From positions 34,971 to 98,970 of the forward strand of contig JBAQYF010000013.1 in NCBI GenBank assembly GCA_049299895.1: a stretch of DNA of 64,000 nucleotides. The letters run 5' to 3'. This document shows, in pieces, positions 49,937-59,000 of the stretch (positions within the stretch are counted from its first letter, which is position 1; each line of letters opens with the position of its first letter). A model generated the notes under the pieces. It worked only from the letters and a program-made list of their open reading frames with translations, ran no database searches and was not told where the DNA came from. A program made the translations under genes and the position numbers. Source of the DNA: CAIYYO01 sp049299895. GTDB taxonomy: Archaea > Altiarchaeota > Altiarchaeia > IMC4 > QMZM01.

Positions 49937-51586
49937 CTAATCCATATCTCCCATACCGCCCATTCCGCCCATGCCGCCGCCCATTCCGCCCGGGGGCATG
50001 CCGCCCGGTCCTTTCCTTGAGGCGATAACGTCATCTATCCGGAGGATCAATTGCGCTGCTTCGCTCGCGGATTTAACGGCCTGCGTCTTGATCTTCAGGG
50101 GTTCGACTATTCCTGCTTTAAGCATGTCGCCTGTTCCGCATTCCAGAACCATTACGCCCATTGTGTCTTTTCCTTTGTCGTGGTCGCTTCGCAATTTTAC
50201 CAGGGTGTCTATTGCATCCATTCCCGCGCTTTCTGCAAGCGTCCTTGGGATTATCTCTATCGAGTCTGCGAATGCGTCTATTGCCAGCTGCTCTCGTCCG
50301 CCCACGCTTCCTGAGTATTTGCGTATCTGGCGTGCGAGTTCTATTTCTGCTGCTCCTCCGCCTGCGACTACCTTCCCGACTTCAAGCGCTGCCGCGACTC
50401 CTCCGAGTGCATCAGTCATTGCTCTTTCGACTTCGTCTACGACGTGCTCCGTTCCGCCTCTTATCAGTATGCTTACGGCCTTGGGATTCTTGCATCCGCG
50501 CACGAACGTCATCTCGTTTTTCGCGATCTTTACTTCTTCTACTTCTCCTGCGAATCCGAGGTCTTTTGCGGAGAGGTCTTTCAGGTTGGTCTGTATGCTC
50601 GCTCCGGTTGCCTTGGCAAGTTTCTCCATGTCGGATTTCTTCACTCTTCGCGCTGCAAAGATCCCTGCTTTTGCGAGGTAGTGCTGTGCCAGGTCGTCTA
50701 TTCCCTTCTGGGTGAATACGACTGTTGCGCCGCTCTTTACTATCTTCTCGACCATGTCTTTTATCATGTTCTCTTCCTGCGTCAGGAATGCCTGCATCTG
50801 GGACGGGTCGGTTATCTGTATCTTCGCTTCGGTCTCGGTGCTTTTTACTTCGACTGCCGCGTCGATGAGCGCTATTTTCGCGTTCTTGACCAGCTTGGGC
50901 ATGTTGCCTGAGACCCTTTCCTTGTCTATGATGAGTCCCTGTACGAGCTCTGAATCAGCGATGCTTGCGCCTTCTTTCTTTTCGACCTTCACGTTGTCGA
51001 GGTCTACTTTTATCTTCCCGTCGACTGTCTCGGATACCTGCTTCACTGCTCTTACGGCTAGATCGGATAATTTCTCCTTGGATGCTTCTGATCCTTTTCC
51101 GGTCATCGCGGTCTGGGCTATCTGCTGCAGGAGCTTTTCATCTTTTAGGGTGACTTCTTTTCCGATGGTCTTCAGTATCTCGTCTGCTTTCTCGGATGCC
51201 ATCCTGTATCCTCTTACGATGATGGATGGGTGTATGCCCTGGTCCAGGAGTTTTTCAGCGTTGTTTAAAAGCTCTCCGGTTAGTACGACCGCTGTCGTCG
51301 TTCCGTCTCCCACTTCCTCGTCCTGGGTCTTTGCGACTTCCACGACCATCTTGGCTGCGGGGTGCTCGACGTTCATCTCTTCTACTATTGTTGCTCCGTC
51401 GTTGGTTATGACTATGTCTCCCATGTCGTCGACGAGCATCTTGTCCATTCCTCTCGGTCCGAGGGTCGAGCGGACTGTTTCTGCAACGGCTTTTGCTGCT
51501 GCAATGTTGTTCCTCTGCGCGTCTCTTCCTGTTGTCCTAAGCGCCCCTTCGGGCAAAATAAATATCTGTTGTCCTTGTTGTGCCAT
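49937..51586 (-). CDS. Thermosome subunit (group II chaperonin)
   Basis: ATP-dependent protein-folding chaperonin subunit. 549 residues. Hallmarks are LGPRGMDKMLVDD, the nucleotide loop TNDGATIV, the GDGTTTAVV motif, the apical lid region and the C-terminal Gly/Met-rich tail GGMPPGGMGGGMGG. Only one subunit gene is present here; a hetero-oligomer would need a second copy elsewhere. A strong ribosome-binding motif (aggtgg) and a clear TATA box lie upstream. Confidence 0.97.
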   Translation of the reverse strand: MAQQGQQIFILPEGALRTTGRDAQRNNIAAAKAVAETVRSTLGPRGMDKMLVDDMGDIVITNDGATIVEEMNVEHPAAKMVVEVAKTQDEEVGDGTTTAVVLTGELLNNAEKLLDQGIHPSIIVRGYRMASEKADEILKTIGKEVTLKDEKLLQQIAQTAMTGKGSEASKEKLSDLAVRAVKQVSETVDGKIKVDLDNVKVEKKEGASIADSELVQGLIIDKERVSGNMPKLVKNAKIALIDAAVEVKSTETEAKIQITDPSQMQAFLTQEENMIKDMVEKIVKSGATVVFTQKGIDDLAQHYLAKAGIFAARRVKKSDMEKLAKATGASIQTNLKDLSAKDLGFAGEVEEVKIAKNEMTFVRGCKNPKAVSILIRGGTEHVVDEVERAMTDALGGVAAALEVGKVVAGGGAAEIELARQIRKYSGSVGGREQLAIDAFADSIEIIPRTLAESAGMDAIDTLVKLRSDHDKGKDTMGVMVLECGTGDMLKAGIVEPLKIKTQAVKSASEAAQLILRIDDVIASRKGPGGMPPGGMGGGMGGMGGMGDMD

Positions 51587-51640
51587 TTTTTTACCACCTA
51601 AATATTGTTTTTCTGTTTAATAGTTGTTAGGGTTATCTAT

Positions 51641-51690
51641 GGGTTTGGGTGTATAAAAAGGACGTGAATGTTCGTGGGTTTGGATGTATA
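51641..51690 (-). promoter_or_regulatory. Thermosome promoter with imperfect direct repeat
   Basis: On the minus strand ctttttatacac forms the TATA box about 65-70 bases upstream of the start at 51586. On the plus strand gggtttgggtgtata and gggtttggatgtata repeat 35 bases apart and flank it. They could be binding sites for a heat-shock regulator, which is inference from symmetry only. Confidence 0.45.
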
Positions 51691-51767
51691 TTACCGATAG
51701 AAAAACGACATAACAGCGAGGTTAAATCTTTGGAATTAAACATATAAAAAACAAGATATATAACAAG

Positions 51768-52610
51768 ATGAAGATCACCCCTCTTGCCTTCGACTCAATG
51801 GGAACCAGGAGTATGGCGACTCTCGTAGAGACAAAAGACATCAAACTGTTAGTTGATCCCGGGGTCGCTCTCGCACCGGAAAGATTCGGCCTGCCCCCTC
51901 ATCCGGTAGAAATAAAGCGGATGGAAGAGCATTGGAACGCGATAAAGAAGGCGGCAAAAGAGGCGGACATACTTGCCGTCACCCATTACCACTATGATCA
52001 TCACATGCCGGATCATGCGGATATATTCGCGGGAAAGATAGCGATGCTGAAAGATCCGGGCAATCACATCAACAAAAGCCAGATTGCGCGTTCTGCTAAA
52101 TTCCTCAAGAACATGCTGGGTCTGCCGAAGGAGATAATCTACACGGACGGAAAGGAATTCCGATACGGCGGGACCAGGATAAAATTCTCTGAACCGATGA
52201 CGCACGGCCTGGAAAACAGGCTCGGTTACGTGACAGAGGTTCTGGTCGATGACGGCATAGAGAGATTCATCCATACTTCCGACGTCCTGGGCCCTTCGAC
52301 AGCAGAGCAGACGGAGTACATAATCCGGGAAAATCCTGTTACTGCATTCATCGACGGGCCGATGTATTTTACCCTCGCACAGGCGGTCCAGAACCTGAAA
52401 AGGATAATAAAAGAGTCGGACATAAGGAACCTTTTGATAGACCATCATCTCTTAAGGGATGCGCACTGGAGAGAAAAGATAGGGGACGTATTCAGAGAGG
52501 CTGAAAAGAAAGGGGTAAAAGTCCTTACTGCCGCGGAATACTCGGGGAAAGAAAATGACCTCCTTGAAACCAAAAGAAAACAGTTGTATGCTTCGGATTT
52601 CATCAAATAA
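51768..52610 (+). CDS. UPF0282 family metallo-beta-lactamase-fold protein
   Basis: 280 residues. The start MKITPLAFDSMGTRSMATLV is typical of UPF0282. Metal-binding residues are in THYHYDHHMPDHAD (HxHxDHH, residues about 66-75), with further Asp/His in FIHTSDVLGP and LIDHHLLRD. Substrate unknown; an archaeal family with a beta-lactamase/RNase Z fold. Confidence 0.88.
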   Translation: MKITPLAFDSMGTRSMATLVETKDIKLLVDPGVALAPERFGLPPHPVEIKRMEEHWNAIKKAAKEADILAVTHYHYDHHMPDHADIFAGKIAMLKDPGNHINKSQIARSAKFLKNMLGLPKEIIYTDGKEFRYGGTRIKFSEPMTHGLENRLGYVTEVLVDDGIERFIHTSDVLGPSTAEQTEYIIRENPVTAFIDGPMYFTLAQAVQNLKRIIKESDIRNLLIDHHLLRDAHWREKIGDVFREAEKKGVKVLTAAEYSGKENDLLETKRKQLYASDFIK

Positions 52611-52650
52611 TCAATAACTTTTTTATAGTTGATTAATAATAGTTTATTTA

Positions 52651-54621
52651 ATGAGGAAAAAAGAGACAATAATAATTATATTTCTGATCCTTCTTGCGAC
52701 GCTTTGCACTGCAAATGATGCACAGGCCGAAGCGGTGGAAAAGATCACGGGAGTTTTCTGCAAGTTCATCTGCCTTGCGGAGATGACCGTGGGGGCGATA
52801 GCCGCTCTCATGATAATGCTTGCCGGCCTGAGGTATGTCACCGCAGGGGATGATGCCGGAGTACGCAGAAGGGTGTGGGGCTGGATAATAAACGCATTTG
52901 TCGGAGTTGCCATTGTAGCTATCGCCGTTTACATAGTGAATTACGTTGCTTCCGAGATAAGCGCCCCCCTGAACTGCAACTGCGAGGGAGACGCATACAT
53001 AAAGCAGATAACCCAGTCAGACCGGCAAACAGAAAATCAGCAGCCTCCAGGCCTGCAGGCAAAGAAAGCGGATCTCTTGATAATCGATGCGGATGCTCCA
53101 GGCACAAGTACCGGAGGCGCGTCTTTTTCCGTGACCGTGAAAAACTCGGGCTACGCCGACGCATGTACGCTCGAGGCTGCATTATACCTGGACAATGAAA
53201 AGATGTGCGACGCATCGGATGCTTCATGCCTGGCGCCGGGGAAAGCAAAGGAGCTAACGTGCTCGGCAGGCGACGCAAACAAGCTCAAAGAGATAGCTGC
53301 AAAGAGCCCGACGCACACGCTCAAAGCAGTCGCGGACCCCCTGAACAAGATAGACGAATCAAGCGAAGGAAACAACATATTCCAAAAAGGAATATCCCTT
53401 GACCGGACCCAAGAGCCCGCATGCAAGAGCGGGGAATACGAGTTATCCTATGACCAGGAAAGCGCGGACGGCTGCGACAACGTGCTGGACGGCAAATGCG
53501 CAGGCAAAAACGACGATCCATCCGACAAGGCATGCTGCAAGAGCAAGTTCTACTGCGTCAACATGGGCGAATGCGCAATGACATTCACTACGAAAGACGT
53601 GAACGGAGACGGGGTGGCAGGAGAGTGGTGCAGCCAGAACTCCCAGTGGGTCGACTGCGATTCCGACCGCATGCACTGCGAAAGCAACTGCCGGATGAAA
53701 TGGAGCCGGGGGGGAGAAGATGCGCCGTTCGGAGAATATAACGCCGGGACGGGAGAGGAGTGCTGCGGAGACGATCCTGACGAACTCTACGTAACCAGCG
53801 GGCCGGGCGCGCCCAGATGCTGCAAAACAGGCAACACGTACGTGGATGCTTCGGGGAGGTGCCTCAAACAGCAGCCGAGGATAACGCTTCTGTTCCTGCC
53901 TGTAGACTACGGCGCGACGCTTACGAAGGCATCCTTTGACGCCGCAAGAGACCGCTTCTTAAACAAGCTGCTGGACAACCTGCCGCTGAAGGCATGTCCC
54001 GATCTCGTCCAGGTTAACACCGTCTACGCAGACTGCGGCGTCGGCATCTCGGCGGTGCACAGCGTATGCGACCAGAAGAGCATGGAATATCTCAGATTCA
54101 TTAAAGCATGCGCCGATGCTTCATCCCAGTCTTACAATTACATAATCGGGCTGGAAGCAAACGAAGTCTGCGCAGATGCGGAAAACGACACCGAAGGATT
54201 CACGAACTACAACATGAAGACGATAATGATAGAAGCAACGGGAGATCCGAACATCCTGACCCACGAGCTAGGCCATTCCGCGGCGGGCCTAAACGACGAA
54301 TACTACGACGCAGTCAGGTGCGGCATATGCGTGATAACTCCTACAGGAAATAAGCTCGATAAAAACTACAAGGGATCGGATCCCGCGGGATTGAAAAACG
54401 ACCCAACGTACTGCGCGGACGGGAGCAAATGCACCGACGACGCGCAGATAACGTGCATGGGCAACAATCCTAAAACCATAAGCGGAACAGACATGAAGGC
54501 ATCCGACGGAACGTATTCCAGATGCATGATGAGCTATGCAGGTCTCGCGGATCCGAGGACTTTCTGCAAGCAATGCGTAGACCAGATGAAAAAAGTACCC
54601 GAGCTGAACTGCGGACCATAA
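52651..54621 (+). CDS. VirB2-like membrane domain fused to CARDB and M64-type metalloprotease domains
   Basis: 656 residues. Order: signal peptide (1-27), a VirB2/TrbC-like hairpin (30-105, AGLRYVTAGDDAGVRR) homologous to the repeats at 40399, a CARDB-like beta domain (about 145-250, FSVTVKNSGYADACTLEAAL), Cys-rich segments (about 260-420), and a C-terminal domain whose HELGHSAAGLNDEY (about 537-550) matches the HExGHxxxGLxDEY zinc motif of M64 peptidases. The late CMMSYAGL also occurs in M64 proteins. Coupled (1-base gap) to a secreted Cys-rich partner. The combination is unfamiliar to me. Confidence 0.7.
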   Translation: MRKKETIIIIFLILLATLCTANDAQAEAVEKITGVFCKFICLAEMTVGAIAALMIMLAGLRYVTAGDDAGVRRRVWGWIINAFVGVAIVAIAVYIVNYVASEISAPLNCNCEGDAYIKQITQSDRQTENQQPPGLQAKKADLLIIDADAPGTSTGGASFSVTVKNSGYADACTLEAALYLDNEKMCDASDASCLAPGKAKELTCSAGDANKLKEIAAKSPTHTLKAVADPLNKIDESSEGNNIFQKGISLDRTQEPACKSGEYELSYDQESADGCDNVLDGKCAGKNDDPSDKACCKSKFYCVNMGECAMTFTTKDVNGDGVAGEWCSQNSQWVDCDSDRMHCESNCRMKWSRGGEDAPFGEYNAGTGEECCGDDPDELYVTSGPGAPRCCKTGNTYVDASGRCLKQQPRITLLFLPVDYGATLTKASFDAARDRFLNKLLDNLPLKACPDLVQVNTVYADCGVGISAVHSVCDQKSMEYLRFIKACADASSQSYNYIIGLEANEVCADAENDTEGFTNYNMKTIMIEATGDPNILTHELGHSAAGLNDEYYDAVRCGICVITPTGNKLDKNYKGSDPAGLKNDPTYCADGSKCTDDAQITCMGNNPKTISGTDMKASDGTYSRCMMSYAGLADPRTFCKQCVDQMKKVPELNCGP

Positions 54622-54622
54622 G

Positions 54623-55411
54623 ATGAAAGAAAAGACGTTATTGTTCATATTGCTGGCGGCATTGGCGGGCGCCGCATACTCGGATAGCATGCTGTCTATC
54701 TCCCTGGACGTTTACAAGAACGGTTCAGTAGTGGACAACGGCATAAAGATCAAAAACAACATTGCGACTGGAACCGTCTTTCCGGGAGACTATCTGCTTC
54801 GGATAACCGATGAAAAAAACAGGAGCGTATGGGAGAAGAATATAACAATCGTCTATGCGGTCCACAGCGATCCGCCGATAGCTATCGATCACGTGTTATT
54901 CGAGATAATTGTTCCATACGGCCCGCAGATGAGGCATTTTGCATTATACAAAAAAGAAAAGCTGCTGTTTGCCGGCGTCATCGATGTATGCAACAATGAT
55001 TCACAATGCGACGTCCTGCGGGAGGACTATCTGAGCTGCCCGGGCGACTGCCCCATCGACAAACCGGAAGGAACATGCTTAGCCTATGCGGACGGGATGT
55101 GCGACCCGGACTGCCTGCGGGGAATAGATCCGGACTGCAATATGTCTCAGGCGTTGGAGGGCCTTCAGAAGGGGATTAATGATTCTGCGCCAACAAACCA
55201 GGCAGGCTATAATCCGGCAGAGGAGAATAAAATGGAAAACCCGCAGCCCCAAAATGGCCCGGCCACGGAGGAAAATACCGGGGGAAGCATCACCCATTTT
55301 CTCCCATACGTCGCGGCCATATTCCTTGTAATCGCGGGACTGCTATATGTGTCCGGCAGAAAAGGCATAAAAAGACCGAAGCCTTCAATGGATTCCTCTG
55401 ACGATTCTTAG
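54623..55411 (+). CDS. Secreted Cys-rich protein with C-terminal membrane helix, partner of the M64 fusion
   Basis: 262 residues: signal peptide (1-20), an Ig-like beta domain (about 25-115) with VVDNGIKIKNNIATGTV, then a Cys-rich segment with spaced CNNDSQCDVLR, CPGDCPIDKPEG and CDPDCLRGIDPDC (calcium- or disulfide-rich look, about 135-185), a linker, and a transmembrane helix (about 225-243). The gene follows the protease-fusion stop directly, so the two are probably co-expressed. Family not recognised. Confidence 0.6.
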   Translation: MKEKTLLFILLAALAGAAYSDSMLSISLDVYKNGSVVDNGIKIKNNIATGTVFPGDYLLRITDEKNRSVWEKNITIVYAVHSDPPIAIDHVLFEIIVPYGPQMRHFALYKKEKLLFAGVIDVCNNDSQCDVLREDYLSCPGDCPIDKPEGTCLAYADGMCDPDCLRGIDPDCNMSQALEGLQKGINDSAPTNQAGYNPAEENKMENPQPQNGPATEENTGGSITHFLPYVAAIFLVIAGLLYVSGRKGIKRPKPSMDSSDDS

Positions 55412-55412
55412 T

Positions 55413-55590
55413 CCTGAAACCCGTTCAGTATCCTTATCAATTCTTCTTTTTCCTTTTCCTGGAGCGCATGCTTTTGCTCCCTACGGTTTCAGCGGCGATG
55501 TTATCGAATGGCACGTTGGCGTATCACGCAGAAAAACCCATGTCCCTAAATCCCTGAAAGACAGCCTTCCACATATCTGTCAGATCCGTT
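55413..55590 (-). pseudogene. Degenerate fragment of the nearby HTH regulator gene
   Basis: Nearly the same order of sequences as the 3' part of the regulator at 56565-57485 occurs here in the same orientation, including the terminal caattcttctttttccttt-like stretch, then cggtttcagcggc, atcgaatggc and cgcagaaaaaccc-like matches. About 150 bases present in the intact gene (near 56620-56770) are missing between the two blocks. There is no open frame. It is a decayed second copy 1 kb from its source. Confidence 0.75.
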
Positions 55591-55711
55591 TCTTGTGCAT
55601 TATCCAACAATTAGTTATGCAATAGATATTTTTCTACATTATTAACAATTCTTTTATAATATATATGTATATATTACCTATTAATATATAATATATTGGA
55701 TATTGTTTATA

Positions 55712-56551
55712 ATGGCTAAATCTTATTTGGTTGTATTGTTCATCGTAATGTGGCTCATGGTCATACTCACGACTGCAAGCCTCATAACGCCGGGTCACAG
55801 TTATATAAGTCTGCCCGGGGCCTGGGGCCCGATGAAAGAGGTCAGCGCAGTCGAACTCGTAAACGCATCCAGGGAAGTTGAAACATACTCGTTTGACCTT
55901 ATCGTCCGGACCAAGTCTTCCGGCGGATTGCTGACCCAGTTCCTGAACATGCAGGTCATGAACATCACGGGAGAAGTAGACAACATAAATAAAAGGACCC
56001 ATTTTTCAGTCCGCACCGCAGACATATTCAAGATCACCCCGGAAGCGTATCTGGGCGAGAATCTATCATACATAAGCCTTTCCGGGACCGGATGGATCAG
56101 GAGCGAAAGAAGGCAGAATCTTTGGGGGACTGGGCCCATCAATGTGAGTATCCCCGAGGCAGATAACATCACCGTTGTCGGCACTGAAAATATCGGCGGC
56201 GTAGAATGCTATGTGCTGGAAATAAAAACAGACAAAGACAAAGCATTCGCTCTTCTTGCAAAGCAGGCAGGCATCATGGGACTGGCCGGAGCAGAGTTAT
56301 CCGATAAAATAAAGAGCATCGAATCGACCGAGTGGATAGAAAAGGACACGATGCTGCCAAGGAAGATAGTTTCAGAGATAGTATTAAGCGATGAACAGAA
56401 CACGGTGAACGTCGAGATCACCGCGCATTTTGCAGACTACGGAAAACCGGTTCACATAGAACCCCCGGAAGAAGCAAAGGAGTATTACATCGAAGAGAGG
56501 AATATGATTGGATTAGACGAAATGTTCAATTCCCTTTCAATGATTGGATAA
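55712..56551 (+). CDS. Secreted protein, possibly LolA-like fold
   Basis: 279 residues from the ATG at 55712. N-terminal membrane helix or signal (4-27), then a soluble domain with regularly spaced beta strands: SREVETYSFDLIVRTK, MNITGEVDNINKRTHFSV, GTENIGGVECYVLEIKTD, VSEIVLSDEQNTVNVEI. This 'measure, compare, fit' strand pattern resembles lipoprotein-carrier/LolA-like folds. Residues of any active site are not obvious. Its function and partner are unknown. Confidence 0.5.
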   Translation: MAKSYLVVLFIVMWLMVILTTASLITPGHSYISLPGAWGPMKEVSAVELVNASREVETYSFDLIVRTKSSGGLLTQFLNMQVMNITGEVDNINKRTHFSVRTADIFKITPEAYLGENLSYISLSGTGWIRSERRQNLWGTGPINVSIPEADNITVVGTENIGGVECYVLEIKTDKDKAFALLAKQAGIMGLAGAELSDKIKSIESTEWIEKDTMLPRKIVSEIVLSDEQNTVNVEITAHFADYGKPVHIEPPEEAKEYYIEERNMIGLDEMFNSLSMIG

Positions 56552-56564
56552 TGCCGTGCATACC

Positions 56565-57485
56565 TTATTCCTGGAACTCCGTCAGTATCTTTATGAATTC
56601 TTCTTTTTCCTTTATTTCCGAGAGCTCTTTGGGTTTTATGACGACTACGTCGATGTCGCACGACCTGTTGGTTATGCATACGCGAAGGCATCCGGTCATC
56701 TCGGCAATGTCCTTTATGATCTCTGCTTTGCGCATCAGGCCCTTGCGATCGTCGCTTGCTATCGTCAGAATCCTTTCGCTTCCCACGGTTTCAGCGGCTA
56801 TGATATCGAATGGCGCGTTGGTGAATGACGCGGAAAAACCCATGTTCCGGAATTCCTGAAAAGCAGATTTCTTCAGGTCTGTCAGAAACGAGGATACTTC
56901 ATCGTCTACCGGGGGCTTGTCATGGATCAATACTCTTCCCGGGAGCATCAGGTCTTCTTTCAATAGGTCGACCAGTCTTTCAGCTATTTCAAGAGATATC
57001 CTGCCGGACGATTCGTAGCGATGTATGCTCTGCTTGGATACGCCCAGCTTTTCTGCAAGCTCTTCCTGCGTGTAGTTCTCTTTTTTTCTGATCTGGGAGA
57101 GCAGGTCGCAGTTTATACGCACGCAGTAGTTTCCTCTGACCGAGTATACGAGGGGTATTCTTTGGCCCAGCATCTCGGAGAAGGACTCCATGTTGACAAC
57201 GTGAACGTCATACCTCGTATATATTATCCCCGGAGCAAGGGAGGCATTTTTCATGTGGTCTCCGATAATGAGGGGAGTTCCCGAGAGAGAATGCGCCGCG
57301 CTTCTAAGTTCGGCCGCGAGCCTGTAAGTAACGCCTTCGATGTTTCCGAGTACCTTGATCAATAGCAGATCGTCCCCCCTCCTTGCGAGGAGGTCAAAGC
57401 AGCTTCGGACCTGGGAGCAGTCCGATACATGGAAGCCCGCATTCTCCAGCACGCTTATTGCTTTCCTGACGTCCTCTTCTTTCAT
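56565..57485 (-). CDS. Cro/C1-type HTH transcriptional regulator (archaeal MF_00584-like)
   Basis: 306 residues, a length and layout seen in an archaeal regulator family: an N-terminal domain (1-120), a helix-turn-helix at about 132-165 (KKENYTQEELAEKLGVSKQS then IHRYESS), and a C-terminal sensor domain (about 190-306) with DIIAAETVGSERILTIASDD. The target is unknown. It is 8 bases downstream of the aspartate kinase gene, so co-transcription is likely; control of amino-acid synthesis is a guess. A broken copy of its 3' end is at 55413-55590. Confidence 0.85.
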   Translation of the reverse strand: MKEEDVRKAISVLENAGFHVSDCSQVRSCFDLLARRGDDLLLIKVLGNIEGVTYRLAAELRSAAHSLSGTPLIIGDHMKNASLAPGIIYTRYDVHVVNMESFSEMLGQRIPLVYSVRGNYCVRINCDLLSQIRKKENYTQEELAEKLGVSKQSIHRYESSGRISLEIAERLVDLLKEDLMLPGRVLIHDKPPVDDEVSSFLTDLKKSAFQEFRNMGFSASFTNAPFDIIAAETVGSERILTIASDDRKGLMRKAEIIKDIAEMTGCLRVCITNRSCDIDVVVIKPKELSEIKEKEEFIKILTEFQE

Positions 57486-57493
57486 ATTTTCCG

Positions 57494-58891
57494 CTATTTT
57501 CCGTTCTCGATGAACTTCTTGTGCAAAGCTTTTATCGCCTTATCTCCTTCGTTTTCCTTGACCATAAAGGAGATGTTCACTTCTGACGAGCCCTGCGCTA
57601 TCATTATCAGGTTCACTCCCTCGTCTGCTGCGGTCTGGAATATCTTTGCAGCTATTCCCTTCGTTCCTCTCATACCGGCACCGACGACCGCTATTATGCA
57701 GGCATCGTCTATTACTTCCATGCTCCGGATGCAGCCTTCCAACAGCTCGCTGTTGAGCGCGTTCAATGCGCTCTGTACGTCCCCCTTTTTGACTACGAAT
57801 GAAAGATTCGCTTCGGAGGCGGCGGATATCATTATTATGTTCACGTTGCTGTCTCCCAGCAGGTTGAATACCGTCGCAGCGATGTTCGGAGTCTCCGCTA
57901 GGCCCACGCCTTTCATGTTTATGATGGAAACGTTCTTTGCAATAGATACTGCTTTTACGACGCCTTCTATCTGCTTCTGCTCTTTTACGACCAGAGTACC
58001 CTTGCATGAGGGATTGAACGTATTGAGTATCCGCACCGGGATGTCGGCATCCATGGCAGGTTCTATCATCTTGCTGTGTATCACTTTCGCGCCGAAATAT
58101 GCAAGGTCCATTGCCTCCATGTAGGATATGACATCTATCAGCTTCGCGTTCGGAACGGTCCTTGGATCGGTTGTCAGTATCCCGTCCACGTCGGTCCATA
58201 TCTGGACCTCTTTGACGCCGAGGTATCGCCCGATAAGCGATGCGCTGTAGTCGGAGCCTCCTCTTCCGAGGGTCGTTATCCTGCCTTCTTCGTCTGCGGC
58301 TATGTATCCTGTTACGACGGGGACTATGCCCTGGTCCAGCAAGGGATTAAGCCTTTCTTTTACGGTTTTGTCCAGTTTCTTGAAGAGAGGCCTTGCGCAG
58401 CCGAACGAGGAGTTCGTAACTATGCCCGCTTCGTATCCGGTCAATGGCTTTGCATCTATTCCTTTGGACCTCAGGGTTCCTGCGACCATCAGTATGGACA
58501 TGCGTTCGCCGAATGAGTGTATGTAGTCAAGGGACTTTGGAGAGAGGTCCTCCAGATATCCTATCCCGATAAGGACTTTCTTTAAGCTGTTTGTGAGCAT
58601 CGTCACTTCTTTTATCGTTTCTTCCTGTATGTCCTTGTCAGCTATCGCCTCTTTTATGGCGGATGCGTGCTGGTGCAGGATGTCCCGGTGGAAATTTTCC
58701 ACTTCCTTTTCCACGACTTCAGCGGGGAGATTCACGACTTTCTTTGCTATCCTGTCCAGTTTGTCTGTTACGCCGGACATGGCCGAGACTACGACGACCT
58801 TCTTGTGTTTCTCCTTTCCGACAAGATCCGCAACCCTCAGTATCTCTCTTGCGCTTCCCACCGACGTCCCGCCGAACTTCATAACTATCAT
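57494..58891 (-). CDS. lysC: Aspartate kinase
   Basis: First step of the aspartate pathway to lysine, threonine and methionine. 465 residues from the ATG at 58891 (a GTG at 58903 adds four residues). Kinase domain with MKFGGTSVG (residues 4-12) and GRGGSDYSASLI near 235, then two ACT regulatory domains (about 310-465) with VSIINMKGVGL and VNLIMIAQGSSEVNISFMV. Likely feedback regulated by an end-product, most probably threonine or lysine. Threonine synthase at the window start belongs to this pathway. Confidence 0.95.
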   Translation of the reverse strand: MIVMKFGGTSVGSAREILRVADLVGKEKHKKVVVVSAMSGVTDKLDRIAKKVVNLPAEVVEKEVENFHRDILHQHASAIKEAIADKDIQEETIKEVTMLTNSLKKVLIGIGYLEDLSPKSLDYIHSFGERMSILMVAGTLRSKGIDAKPLTGYEAGIVTNSSFGCARPLFKKLDKTVKERLNPLLDQGIVPVVTGYIAADEEGRITTLGRGGSDYSASLIGRYLGVKEVQIWTDVDGILTTDPRTVPNAKLIDVISYMEAMDLAYFGAKVIHSKMIEPAMDADIPVRILNTFNPSCKGTLVVKEQKQIEGVVKAVSIAKNVSIINMKGVGLAETPNIAATVFNLLGDSNVNIIMISAASEANLSFVVKKGDVQSALNALNSELLEGCIRSMEVIDDACIIAVVGAGMRGTKGIAAKIFQTAADEGVNLIMIAQGSSEVNISFMVKENEGDKAIKALHKKFIENGK

Positions 58892-59000
58892 TTTCTTCTG
58901 CACCCGTTCTTGATTAAAAAGATAAGTATCTAAAATACTATAGATAAATTATTTGCAGATTATCTAAAAAAATCAGAAAAACACCAAAAGAGATGCGGCA

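Noticed and set aside
49971..51620. Long frames on the plus strand opposite the thermosome
   Set aside because: Antisense to a highly conserved gene and made of Ser/Arg/Leu-rich low-complexity residues.
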